This document shows positions 1-8,019 of a stretch of DNA of 34,546 nt, piece by piece (positions within the stretch are counted from its first letter, which is position 1; every line of letters starts with the position of its first letter). The position numbers were made by a program, and so were the translations under genes. The DNA lies in contig JASJCT010000092.1 of assembly GCA_030065855.1 (NCBI GenBank), forward strand, positions 1 to 34,546, given 5' to 3'. This DNA comes from Myxococcota bacterium. GTDB lineage: Bacteria > Myxococcota_A > Polyangia > JAAYKL01. Under the pieces are notes generated by a model that had not been told where the DNA came from, did not search any database, and saw nothing but the letters and a program-made list of their open reading frames with translations.

Positions 1-353
1 GATCATTTCGCTGTTTCGGGTACAAATCGTAACGAAATACGCACCGCAGTTTGAATAGTCATAACCAGGTAATCGAATAGAGCGTCGATGGTGTTTTTGA
101 GGATCATATCCCATAGGGTTGCACAGCCAACATATACTGAACATCATTATTTAAAAATGATATTTTCAGGTTGCTGAAGAAAAAGCAACAATAAAAAATT
201 GAAATATTGAACTTGTATGCTTTGAAGTTGATGTATATTTTTCTCAGTAAATATAAATGATATCCGTCAAAAACAGTAAAGACATCGTGTGAGGATTACG
301 CCGTTCAATCCGTATCCGCGGTGGCCTAGGGGTATTGTGAGGTCCTTCGCGAA
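1..353. other. AT-rich non-coding stretch at window start
   Basis: No ORF with convincing coding character or ribosome binding site is seen on either strand. About 120-260 is strongly AT-rich with A and T runs; from about 290 the composition becomes more GC-rich. It lies downstream of the minus-strand operon, so it may hold that operon's terminator, but I see no clear stem followed by a T-tract. Confidence 0.4.
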
Positions 354-428
354 CTAGACGTTCCGGGGCGTCAGTTTCCTTTTTTTGCCCATTGGGTGCG
401 TCAATTCTTCAACAGACATCTCGGTCAT
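354..428 (-). CDS. Possible 24-aa small protein after the DUF362 gene
   Basis: A short ORF starts at ATG 428 and ends at TAG 354. The peptide begins MTEMSVEELTHPM and ends in a basic stretch, GKKRKLTPRNV. A GAGGA ribosome binding site lies five bases before the start codon. The ORF begins about 30 bases after the stop of the DUF362 gene on the same strand, so it could be the last cistron of the operon. It could be a small accessory peptide, a substrate peptide of the modification enzymes upstream, or the tail of a decayed gene, because the frame stays open for some codons before the ATG. No homologue is recognised and chance occurrence is quite possible. Confidence 0.25.
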   Translation of the reverse strand: MTEMSVEELTHPMGKKRKLTPRNV

Positions 429-457
429 CTTCGTCCTCGGGATCTGGGACGTAATGA

Positions 458-1624
458 CTACCTCATCAACCACTGCAACTTTCCTTTTTTAAGCTCTATC
501 GCAGCTTCAGGGCAGATTTCCATACAACAGTAGCACCGGATGCATTTTTTATAGTCGAATTCAGGCGTCTTTCTCTTTTTATTGGAATTGGAAATCGCCT
601 CTGATGCGCATATGGTCTTGCATTGATGGCAGAGCATACATCTATCTTCCTGTGCGACAGGCTTTTCAACAAAACTGTTCTTAAAAAATGTTGAAAAAAT
701 AAACCGCTGCTCCAAAGACAGGAATATTGAGACTTTTGTATTTGGGGGAAGAAAACCTTCTATTTTCATATCTTCTAATGATTCCCCAAGAATCTCAATC
801 TCGTCAAAAGATGCAGCACCGAGTTTTCTTTCCGCACCCCTTTTGGTTGTCAGAACATTGTTGATATCAACTCCCACGATCTGAGCCTCAATAAAATCAA
901 CGGCGATGCCATCATCACCAATTAGAATTGCACCGATATGTTTGGGTATGCCTCTTGCCCCAGGACCATCCCCTTCCATTCCTAAAATAGCATCCATTAT
1001 ATGAAGAACAGGTCTGGGTCGCTCAAAGTTATTGGCGTTGGTCAATGCGCCATACAGATCAAGTAAAAACTCAGGAAAGACCTTCGCATTATTGGCTTTT
1101 GTATGCCACTTTGCCTTATTTAACCCAGGGACAACTCCAAACATGTTTTTGACGCACCCAGTCAAATGAGTAAGATCATGGGTCTTCAGTTTAGGAAGGT
1201 TAATGATTATATCCACATCAAAAAACGCTTTGAGGATCTCGAATCGCTTGAACATAAGCCCATCGTCATTATGCAATATGGCGCTTTCTTTGTCGTCTGC
1301 GATCTCAATGCCCTCTTCTTTAATAATCTGCAGATAGGGGGTCTTTTTTATTGCCTTTTCAAGAGACTTGACTGCAGGGGATTCTATAATAACACACTTT
1401 CCGCCATGGCTATGAACGATTTGAGCAACGGCTCTGAAGAATTCAGGATGTGTGATCACAGCCTTTTCTGGCGGTAGTGGAGAGATGATATTTGGTTTAA
1501 GTGCAACTTTTTTATTATTAAACTGTGCCAAATTAAAGCCAATATCTAGTAACCCTTGTTCTATTTTAGGTCTTAATGATGCATCGGTGTAATCATCGCA
1601 TCTTTGTAATGAAACTTTTGTCAT
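458..1624 (-). CDS. DUF362 protein with C-terminal 2x[4Fe-4S] ferredoxin domain
   Basis: A 388-residue cytoplasmic iron-sulfur protein. The N-terminal ~300 residues match the DUF362 family, with the typical KPNI segment near residue 44 and a NLPKLKTH motif near residue 142. The C-terminus has two ferredoxin-type clusters, CMLCHQCKTIC and CIRCYCCMEICP, each expected to bind a [4Fe-4S] cluster. The family's reaction is not established to my knowledge; an electron-transfer or cluster-dependent redox role is inferred from the cysteines. The ATG at 1624 overlaps the stop of the upstream ThiF-like gene in an ATGA arrangement and has a strong GGAGGGG ribosome binding site, so translation is probably coupled. 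It is the last large gene of the five-gene operon and could supply electrons to the radical SAM enzyme encoded two genes upstream. Confidence 0.85.
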   Translation of the reverse strand: MTKVSLQRCDDYTDASLRPKIEQGLLDIGFNLAQFNNKKVALKPNIISPLPPEKAVITHPEFFRAVAQIVHSHGGKCVIIESPAVKSLEKAIKKTPYLQIIKEEGIEIADDKESAILHNDDGLMFKRFEILKAFFDVDIIINLPKLKTHDLTHLTGCVKNMFGVVPGLNKAKWHTKANNAKVFPEFLLDLYGALTNANNFERPRPVLHIMDAILGMEGDGPGARGIPKHIGAILIGDDGIAVDFIEAQIVGVDINNVLTTKRGAERKLGAASFDEIEILGESLEDMKIEGFLPPNTKVSIFLSLEQRFIFSTFFKNSFVEKPVAQEDRCMLCHQCKTICASEAISNSNKKRKTPEFDYKKCIRCYCCMEICPEAAIELKKGKLQWLMR

Positions 1625-2496
1625 ACACCCCTCCTATCGTTGTTAATTTTAAATATCCTGTCATGAAGATCTATCTCTACGCACTCCGGTATGACAACTG
1701 AAGGTCTCCTCTTTAGCAATATGAAAACAGCTTCAAGGGTTACCATATCTGAGCATAAATACACAGCAGGACAAAAACTTGGAAACGGTTTAAAATCAAA
1801 ACCGTCTTTTCCACTAAAAGGATTGAAAATATCTGGTTCAAGATAGGTCTGAAATAACTTAGACGGCAAATATCCGTTAAAAAAGGTATCAAAGATACGT
1901 TTTATGCTATCCAGGTTGCCAAGCACTTCTTCAGGGTTAATATTCTCTATAGTATCGATTTTAAAATATTCTCTAAAGGACATACCCCTGGGTGAAAATA
2001 CAAGTAGTGAGGCACCAAATCCAAATGGTACACCTTTTACAACGTACAGATTTTTTTCCCTTGAAATTTGGTGGAGTTGAATCATTTCCAGAATATTGTA
2101 TGCATCAAGGGAATCAATAACTAGGTCACAGCCCTCTAGAAAATCAGGTATATTGTCTTGATTCAGCCCCCCTTCGATTATTTTAATTTCAGCGCTTGGA
2201 TTGATGGCATTAACCATCTTTTTCATCACTTCGACTTTATTCTGTCCCACAGTTTCAAGGAAAGCACCGTATTGCCGGTTGATATTTGAATGATCAAAGG
2301 TATCAGGGTCTGAAATAACGAATTTTCCCAATCCAGCTCTTGCAAGCGTAGCCATGCAGATGCCACCTAGACCACCGGTTCCTGCTATTGCAATCCGGCT
2401 GTCTCTAAGCTTTTGTTGCTCTTCTTCACTGACAATACCGATATTTCGTTTAAAGGATTCTCGGTATAATTCATCAGTCGATAATTTATTATCCAT
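1621..2496 (-). CDS. ThiF/MoeB/HesA-family E1-like adenylating enzyme
   Basis: A 291-residue protein with the ATP-binding Rossmann motif GTGGLGG at about residues 39-45, the acidic DPDTFDHSN segment at 63-71 and the conserved NINRQ at about 71-75, all hallmarks of E1-like enzymes that adenylate a C-terminal carboxylate. The later IDSLD motif also fits. The paired CxxC zinc ligands of MoeB and ThiF are not visible and no obvious catalytic cysteine loop is seen, so it may activate a carboxylate without forming an E1 thioester. No ThiS/MoaD-like partner is encoded nearby, so the substrate is unknown. I chose ATG 2496 over an in-frame GTG at 2505 because AAGGTG lies six bases before it. It sits ten bases after the PP-loop gene and overlaps the DUF362 gene by four bases. 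Confidence 0.85.
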   Translation of the reverse strand: MDNKLSTDELYRESFKRNIGIVSEEEQQKLRDSRIAIAGTGGLGGICMATLARAGLGKFVISDPDTFDHSNINRQYGAFLETVGQNKVEVMKKMVNAINPSAEIKIIEGGLNQDNIPDFLEGCDLVIDSLDAYNILEMIQLHQISREKNLYVVKGVPFGFGASLLVFSPRGMSFREYFKIDTIENINPEEVLGNLDSIKRIFDTFFNGYLPSKLFQTYLEPDIFNPFSGKDGFDFKPFPSFCPAVYLCSDMVTLEAVFILLKRRPSVVIPECVEIDLHDRIFKINNDRRGV

Positions 2497-2506
2497 TTTC
2501 TTCACC

Positions 2507-3604
2507 TTATTTTTTTACATTATCTCCAGTATACCAGTCTGAATCCCAATTAACATCTTGTTTAGAACAATTGATGGTATTTAGAAGTGCCTCCATTTCG
2601 GGTGGTTCCGCGTCTTTATTGATCTTTCTAATCTCTTTAAGAGCTCGTTCTCGTGATAACTGATTTGAGCGGACCAGTGTTGAAAGAGCGATAGTATCAT
2701 TATCAATGCCGTATTTTTTAAGCATGAGATATTTCATACAATTATGCCATTTACAATCCTCATGCGCGGCAATAGGTGAGTCGGATGAATACCAATCCAG
2801 TTCCTTAGACAGCGTCTCTTTTATTTTTATTATGTCCCACTCAATGTATTCAGGTAGTTGAAAAAACATTAAACTAAACACTTCACTTACCCTATCACCT
2901 GCAACACGGGGATCTCCGATAGTTTCGAATAAATCGCACACCTCTTTCGTAACCAGTATATTATTTTCGAATCGATCTAAAAGCGCTTTGTCTTTCTTTA
3001 TTACTCTTTTGAATTCAGGATAATCAAACGTAAAAATGGATCTTACATTTTCATGTTTTCCTGACCAACCACCAGCTACAAGCGGAAAATAACCTAGAGA
3101 AAGACTTTCTCTGAAGACATATGAGCATATCATGACATACCCGACGACATTACAGACAGAACAGAGCTCTCCTTTTTCTTTCAAATAGTGCCGATAGAGA
3201 TCTGCCATCAGTGTTGGGTCAGGGCGAAGGGTGACGAGGTCAATACCCATTTTTCTCGTAAGAACATCCATGTTTTTATAAGCAGTATCGGATTTAAATC
3301 CATTATCGTAGTTTATGGCCAATACATTGAGACCATAAACTTCTTTCATCGTATATAATACATAACTGCTGTCTTTTCCGCCGCTCCATGGGACGACCAC
3401 ATGATACTTGGTAGCTTTATTTTTTATATCGTCAATTTTAGCGTCAAGAGCTTTTTTTTGACTTTTCCAATCTATCTCCTTATTTTTATCATTTTCAATA
3501 CAAAAGTTGCAAACCCCGTCATCGTCAAATGTTAAGCCAGGATAATCATCGGACATGACACAGCGTTGACATCTATTTCTTTCATTAATATTTATATTTT
3601 GCAT
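2507..3604 (-). CDS. PP-loop ATPase, N-acetyl sugar amidotransferase-like (WbpG/WbuX family)
   Basis: A 365-residue enzyme of the PP-loop ATP pyrophosphatase superfamily. The N-terminus carries CQRCVMSD and CNFC (cysteines 12, 15, 32, 35), the putative zinc-binding start typical of the WbpG/WbuX group, followed by the ATP-pyrophosphate loop SGGKDS at residues 74-79. Known relatives convert an acetamido group of a nucleotide sugar to an acetamidino group, using ammonia delivered by HisH/HisF-like partners. No such partner and no glycosyltransferase is present here, so the substrate is probably different; PP-loop enzymes also catalyse sulfur transfer. ATG 3604 is chosen because GGAGAAG lies just upstream; it overlaps the end of the radical SAM gene by 13 bases, which suggests coupled translation. 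Confidence 0.85.
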   Translation of the reverse strand: MQNININERNRCQRCVMSDDYPGLTFDDDGVCNFCIENDKNKEIDWKSQKKALDAKIDDIKNKATKYHVVVPWSGGKDSSYVLYTMKEVYGLNVLAINYDNGFKSDTAYKNMDVLTRKMGIDLVTLRPDPTLMADLYRHYLKEKGELCSVCNVVGYVMICSYVFRESLSLGYFPLVAGGWSGKHENVRSIFTFDYPEFKRVIKKDKALLDRFENNILVTKEVCDLFETIGDPRVAGDRVSEVFSLMFFQLPEYIEWDIIKIKETLSKELDWYSSDSPIAAHEDCKWHNCMKYLMLKKYGIDNDTIALSTLVRSNQLSRERALKEIRKINKDAEPPEMEALLNTINCSKQDVNWDSDWYTGDNVKK

Positions 3605-4986
3605 GTCTTCTCCAGTGGAAAATGAGCCCGATCCTCTAGCTCGGCAACTTGACACAAAATTTCTTTTGAATGCATGATGTGCACCTCCTTTTCCGTCTCT
3701 ATAACCTGCCCAACCGCCATTCTGACTTCACTAACTCCCGGAATATTAAATACCTCCCTGTTGAGTAGATTACCTGTTTCACCAAGATGATCGCAGACGA
3801 TGCATTTATTATAGTTCGAATTATTGTGAATCTCGATATGAAGATTCCGTGCATCTTCATTGGACCACTGCCAAACGGATTTTCTATTAACTTGTGGTTC
3901 TGTTATTTTCCTTGGGCCATTCATCTTCGAAGGGATGACAATATTCTGAAGCTTGCCGCAAGATCTGCACCTCCCATCACCTGTTATGCCATCACAGTTA
4001 GCATAAAGACCAAAACGATTGACCAGTAGACTACCGCAATCTCTACAGCGAATATCCGCATGTCCTTTCTGATAGGTATTGCCAATATATACATATTTAA
4101 GGCCCTCTTCCAAAGCGATAGTTCTTGCCGTTTCTAAAAAAGCAATGGCGGTCCGTGGTACATGCATATATTTATAAGCAGGATGAAAGCGGACGAAGTG
4201 CAGGGGCACTTCGTCGGATAATTCTGCTTTGACCCATCTTGCTAATTTACGAATGTCATTTTCTATATCGGTGAGACCTGGCACAACAAGGTTGCTGATT
4301 TCCAGATGACTATCGCTTTTGTGAAATATTTTAATCCCCTTCAGCACATCATCTAAAATGCCCTTAGACATTTTCTTAAAGGTCTCTGGATTAATGCTTT
4401 TAAGAGAAATGGAAAATATGTCTATGACCTCTGTAAGCTTCAGTGCAACCCTGCTGGAAATAAATCCAGCTGACTTGAATAGCGTTTTTAATCCGTTGGC
4501 CCTGGCCAGCTTTGCTGTTTCGTAAACAAATTCAAACCAGACCACTGGGTCATTGTAGGTAAAGGAGAGTATCTTAATATCTAGTCTTTTGGCTAACTCC
4601 ACAATTTCTTGGGGAGTTCTGTACTTAACAAATTCTGGCTGCAGATTATTCATATTTGAAGATTCCCAGTTTTGACAGAAATCGCAGTCCAGATTACATC
4701 CAAGGTTCCCGATGGATAGTATTTTTGCTCCTGGCCAAAAATGAAACACCGCTTCGGTTTCGATGGGCTCAACCGAAGGCATTAGAAGTTTTCCCCAAAT
4801 CGCTGTCTTCAATTCACCTCCTTGATTGTAACGGGTTTTACAAAACCCAAAATTACCTGATTTAATGGTGCAATTTCTTGGGCAAAGCTGGCATTGCACC
4901 TTACCATCCAAAAGTGTTTCCCAGTAAAGGGCCTCACTTAATCCTGACGCCAGCAACCACTCCAGTTTTTTGTTCTTTCTTTCCAT
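3592..4986 (-). CDS. AmmeMemoRadiSam-type radical SAM enzyme with C-terminal extension
   Basis: A 464-residue radical SAM protein. An N-terminal cysteine cluster (C32, C35, C39, C49, beginning CQLCPRNC) precedes the radical SAM motif CNLDCDFC (C97, C101, C104) in the context GNLGCNLDCDFCQNW, the pattern of the radical SAM member of the AmmeMemoRadiSam set, related to pyruvate formate-lyase activases. After the core come two CxxC pairs (CRDCG and CRSCG) that look like a zinc ribbon, then about 110 residues of extension containing CIVCDHLG, which I do not recognise. No AMMECR1 or Memo partner is encoded in the window. ATG 4986 has AAAGGAG seven bases upstream and is preferred to the in-frame ATG at 5040. 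The actual reaction is unknown; modification of a small molecule or protein in this operon's pathway is inferred. Confidence 0.85.
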   Translation of the reverse strand: MERKNKKLEWLLASGLSEALYWETLLDGKVQCQLCPRNCTIKSGNFGFCKTRYNQGGELKTAIWGKLLMPSVEPIETEAVFHFWPGAKILSIGNLGCNLDCDFCQNWESSNMNNLQPEFVKYRTPQEIVELAKRLDIKILSFTYNDPVVWFEFVYETAKLARANGLKTLFKSAGFISSRVALKLTEVIDIFSISLKSINPETFKKMSKGILDDVLKGIKIFHKSDSHLEISNLVVPGLTDIENDIRKLARWVKAELSDEVPLHFVRFHPAYKYMHVPRTAIAFLETARTIALEEGLKYVYIGNTYQKGHADIRCRDCGSLLVNRFGLYANCDGITGDGRCRSCGKLQNIVIPSKMNGPRKITEPQVNRKSVWQWSNEDARNLHIEIHNNSNYNKCIVCDHLGETGNLLNREVFNIPGVSEVRMAVGQVIETEKEVHIMHSKEILCQVAELEDRAHFPLEKTCKI

Positions 4987-5042
4987 TTTTATACTCCTTT
5001 GGTTATATTTAATCACAAGGATGAAACTTTTAGTGAACAAAC

Positions 5043-5064
5043 GCGCTCTTAGGTCCGTGAGCGC
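5043..5064 (-). other. Short hairpin right after the first operon gene
   Basis: GCGCTC at 5043-5048 pairs with GAGCGC at 5059-5064 across a 10-base loop, immediately after the TAA of the GNAT-like gene and 57 bases before the radical SAM start. There is no strong T-tract, so it is more likely a processing or stabilising stem, or a weak attenuator, than a full terminator. Confidence 0.35.
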
Positions 5065-5877
5065 TTACCCTCTTACTAAAACTCTTGTTATATTTTTACC
5101 GTAATTTTTAAAATAGGTTTTAACACCGACTTCACTAACCTGGATAAGCGCATCTCCTTGAGTATAGTCAATCATGCTCAAACATCGATCATTGTAAATC
5201 CGGTTTCTATGCTTTGGTACATCATCAGCAGTATGCGGAAAGGGCACAATACTCCCATCCTTCTGAAGGCGAAATCTTCTTAAAATAAAGTCGTTTTTTA
5301 TGATCGCCGCGTACTCCGGCTCGATCTCTTTTACATAAGAGTTTATAAGTAAATCTCTAATATCGATATGCTCTTTTTTAGGGGTGATCTTGGCATTCTC
5401 ATTTGGATACACATTCGAAAAATACTGTGCCATCAACCCAAATACCTTTGGCACATGTGTAATTGTCGTCAGATAGAAAGTTCTAAGTTTGTTTTTAAAA
5501 AGAATATATTGGTACGTAAGAAAGAATAATAGAACCACGAGCCCTTTATTTTCATCTGTACAATATGCCGGTCCTGTATGAACCACTTTTCGGTTGTTAT
5601 ATTTTCCAATGGATACCATGGCATTAAAAGCACAGTCCTGACTATCATTAGAGCAGATACCGATGATTTTATCATCCATTAGCCCAGTATCTACATACAA
5701 TCCTTTTGTGGGATGTTTCCCGCAGCTTCTGAAGGTGATATCAACAATTCTTCTCTGAATCTCTTTTAGGCCTTGTCTTGTCATCCACTTGCCAGGGTGA
5801 TTAAAAATCTCAATAAAATAGTCTTTAAAACCAATCCTAACGTAATCTTTTCCTGTGAAAAAATCGTAATAACCCAT
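5065..5877 (-). CDS. Unrecognised protein, possible GNAT-fold acyltransferase
   Basis: A 270-residue protein without a signal peptide that I cannot assign to a named family. The middle part has a layout like an acetyltransferase: a strand reading KVVHTGPAYCTDENKG followed by a helix (LVVLLFFLTYQYIL) would be the acyl-CoA-binding motif, and a later segment, THVPKVFGLMAQYFSNVYP, resembles the GNAT pattern in which a second substrate loop follows. This is inference from pattern only. It is the first gene of the minus-strand operon, 78 bases ahead of the radical SAM start. Its own ATG lacks a clear ribosome binding site, so the start is less secure than in the downstream genes. If it is an acyltransferase it could load or cap the product made by the operon. 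Confidence 0.65.
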   Translation of the reverse strand: MGYYDFFTGKDYVRIGFKDYFIEIFNHPGKWMTRQGLKEIQRRIVDITFRSCGKHPTKGLYVDTGLMDDKIIGICSNDSQDCAFNAMVSIGKYNNRKVVHTGPAYCTDENKGLVVLLFFLTYQYILFKNKLRTFYLTTITHVPKVFGLMAQYFSNVYPNENAKITPKKEHIDIRDLLINSYVKEIEPEYAAIIKNDFILRRFRLQKDGSIVPFPHTADDVPKHRNRIYNDRCLSMIDYTQGDALIQVSEVGVKTYFKNYGKNITRVLVRG

Positions 5878-6668
5878 TTTATAACTACCATGAATGCGCG
5901 CAGCATCCCCCTTCGTTCTCCCCGCTCTTTTGCGCCGGAGTTCTCTATCTATCTATAATCCTTTTATTTTATCAATTAGGAAGGTTTCACATTTCCGGCA
6001 ACCTCCATAACCAGCTACTTCAATCTTTGGTCAAGCTTATTTGATTTAGATAAAAAACAAATGTAATAATTATAGTTGCTTCTCCTTGATCTTTAGCAAT
6101 CAAAAACGCATATTATCTTTAATACTGATAAAGAATTTTATTTGATTAATTTTAGGTGAATTTTTAATCTCACTCCTTTATTTAAAACTTCTCTTGTCGA
6201 ATTGAATGGGCTGCTATTACTCCTTTAGATACCAGCGGTCAAGTAGTAAATTAAAAAAAAACAAAGATGACAAGTGGCATTGTCATATTGATGCTAATTA
6301 AAACAAAGATCACATATTGCCTTGTTGTGTTTGATTTTTTTGCATAAACTTCCGATTGATCAAGCAAAGCACCATACTCAGGCTTAATATTTTGCGGATT
6401 GAGCAGTCGCAAGTGACAAGTGCTAATGTCGAAAAAAATACGGTGAAGGTGCTGGGTCTGTAGTCAACGCACTTATAATTGCATTAAAGATATTGCCTCA
6501 TTAACATGATCCTCCAATAAGTGTGTATGCGTGGATGATGTTGCGTTTGTATTGATTAGAAGTAATGAGTAATGCTTTGATACCTATTGAACTGAGCGCA
6601 ATGTTAAAGATACTTCTGGATTCTTCTTTCTGGACCGACTAAAAATTATTGGCAGGAGGCCAGCTAGC
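5878..6668. other. AT-rich intergenic region, operon promoter side
   Basis: About 790 bases between divergent genes, with no supported ORF. It is rich in A and T runs, for example around 6040-6190 and 6240-6360. The promoter of the minus-strand operon is expected at about 5880-5990, where a TTATAG-like -10 sequence can be read on the minus strand near 5955, but no confident -35 pairs with it. The M20 gene promoter is expected at about 6585-6640, where TTGAAC is followed by weak -10-like sequences. The composition changes sharply to GC-richer DNA at about 6655, which may be the edge of a transferred segment. Confidence 0.5.
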
Positions 6669-7868
6669 ATGGATATATCCAGTCCTGTACTCGGCGATGT
6701 TCGTATTTCTGATGACGTGCGCATCGCCACGGAAGATCTGATTTCGCTTAGGCGAGAGTTTCACCAGCACCCGGAGCTCGGTTTGGAGGAGCATCGCACC
6801 CAGCAGCGGGTCTTGGCCTGGCTAGCTGCTTGTGGCATTGAAGCCAATCCTATTGCCGGTACGGGCGTGGTCAGCACCATCTCAGGTATGAAAACTGGCC
6901 GGGTCATTCTGCTTAGGGCAGACATGGATGCCCTGCCCATCGAAGAGGCCGGAGATTGTCCGTTTAAGAGCGAGCGAACCGGGGTTATGCACGCCTGTGG
7001 GCACGATGCACACATGGCAATGCTGCTCGTGTTGGCCCGTATTTTAAAGGAAGGAGGCATTAAAGCCGGCACAGTAAAGCTGATGTTTCAACCGGCTGAA
7101 GAAGGCGGCGGGGGTGCGCTTAAGATGATCAAAGCAGGCATTCTTAAAGACCCGGATGTGGATGCATCACTTACATTTCACGTCTGGACCCCATTTCCAG
7201 TTGGCCAGGTCTGTGCCCTTGACGGACCCATGGCTGCGAGCGTTGATGGCTTTCGAATTACCGTGAAGGGCAAGGGAACCCATGCGGCAACGCCAGAAGA
7301 TGGGGTCGACCCGGTGGCCATTGCCGCTCAAATCATCACGTCCGCCCAGGTACTCGTCACCCGGCGTATCCGACCCTCCCAGCCGGTTGTCCTCACCTTT
7401 ACGGCTGTTGAATCGGGTCAGGCATTCAACGTTATCCCAGGGGAGGCGCGGATTTTAGGTACGTTTCGGACCTTTGACGAAGCTGTTCGCAGGACCGTGC
7501 GCAACGGGTTAAAGACGCTCGCATCAGGCATTGCTCGTTCTTTTGGCGGGGAGGCGACCTATGAGTCGCTGGTGGACCACATCCCTGTTATCAATGCGCC
7601 GTCCATTGCCGCACTCGCACGCCAGGTCTCCGCAGATGTGGTGGGCCAGGAACGCCTGATCTTACCGCCGCCGCTCATGGTGGGAGAAGACATTGGCGAG
7701 ATTCAGCACCGCGTGCCCGGGGCACTGGTAGCGCTCGGTGCGGGAAACCCGAGCATCGGCGCAGAGTTTCCCCATCACCACCCACAATTCGCAATTGATG
7801 AGCAAGTACTCCCCATCGGTGTGGAAATCGGACTCAGGTTTGTTCAGAGATACTTGGGCGACGACTAG
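6669..7868 (+). CDS. M20-family metal-dependent amidohydrolase (N-acyl-amino acid/hippurate hydrolase-like)
   Basis: A 399-residue cytoplasmic hydrolase of the M20 peptidase family. The N-terminal RREFHQHPELGLEE motif and the metal-binding HACGHDAHM motif at residues 108-116 are characteristic of the amidohydrolase branch that removes acyl groups from N-acyl amino acids or hippurate. PAEEGGGGALKMI supplies the conserved glutamate pair, and the dimerisation domain with KGKGTHAATPEDGVDP and the C-terminal GEDIGEIQ and HHHPQFAIDE segments complete a full-length enzyme. The start is fixed by AGGAGG at 6654-6659, nine bases upstream. Exact substrate cannot be told. Its stop codon lies only six bases before the inverted repeat of the following mobile cassette, so the cassette inserted without damaging the gene. 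Confidence 0.9.
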   Translation: MDISSPVLGDVRISDDVRIATEDLISLRREFHQHPELGLEEHRTQQRVLAWLAACGIEANPIAGTGVVSTISGMKTGRVILLRADMDALPIEEAGDCPFKSERTGVMHACGHDAHMAMLLVLARILKEGGIKAGTVKLMFQPAEEGGGGALKMIKAGILKDPDVDASLTFHVWTPFPVGQVCALDGPMAASVDGFRITVKGKGTHAATPEDGVDPVAIAAQIITSAQVLVTRRIRPSQPVVLTFTAVESGQAFNVIPGEARILGTFRTFDEAVRRTVRNGLKTLASGIARSFGGEATYESLVDHIPVINAPSIAALARQVSADVVGQERLILPPPLMVGEDIGEIQHRVPGALVALGAGNPSIGAEFPHHHPQFAIDEQVLPIGVEIGLRFVQRYLGDD

Positions 7869-7874
7869 GACTGG

Positions 7875-7950
7875 CTAGGGGGTGTTCCTATTAGCTGGGG
7901 AGTTGGTCCGAGGACTTCCCCCTTTGAAAAAGGGGGCTAGGGGGATTTCG
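7875..7950 (+). repeat. Left 76-bp inverted repeat of the cassette
   Basis: Identical over all 76 bases to the reverse complement of 9186-9261. It begins CTAGGGGGTGTTCC and ends CTAGGGGGATTTCG, with an internal stem of CCCCCTTT against AAAGGGGG. It starts six bases after the M20 stop codon. Confidence 0.95.
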
Positions 7951-8019
7951 ACCTTACGTGAAGCTGCGAGGAAGGCCGAAAATTTGATTTTCACTGAACG
8001 CATGGTTCAGATTTGTCAT

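Noticed and set aside
5043..5064. Full Rho-independent terminator within the operon
   Set aside because: The stem is only six pairs with a 10-base loop and no T-tract; kept only as a possible processing hairpin.
7882..8019. ATG 7882 as start of the transposase
   Set aside because: It falls within the 76-bp inverted repeat, and the first residues do not match the family, which begins at the MRRHELTD start at 8020.
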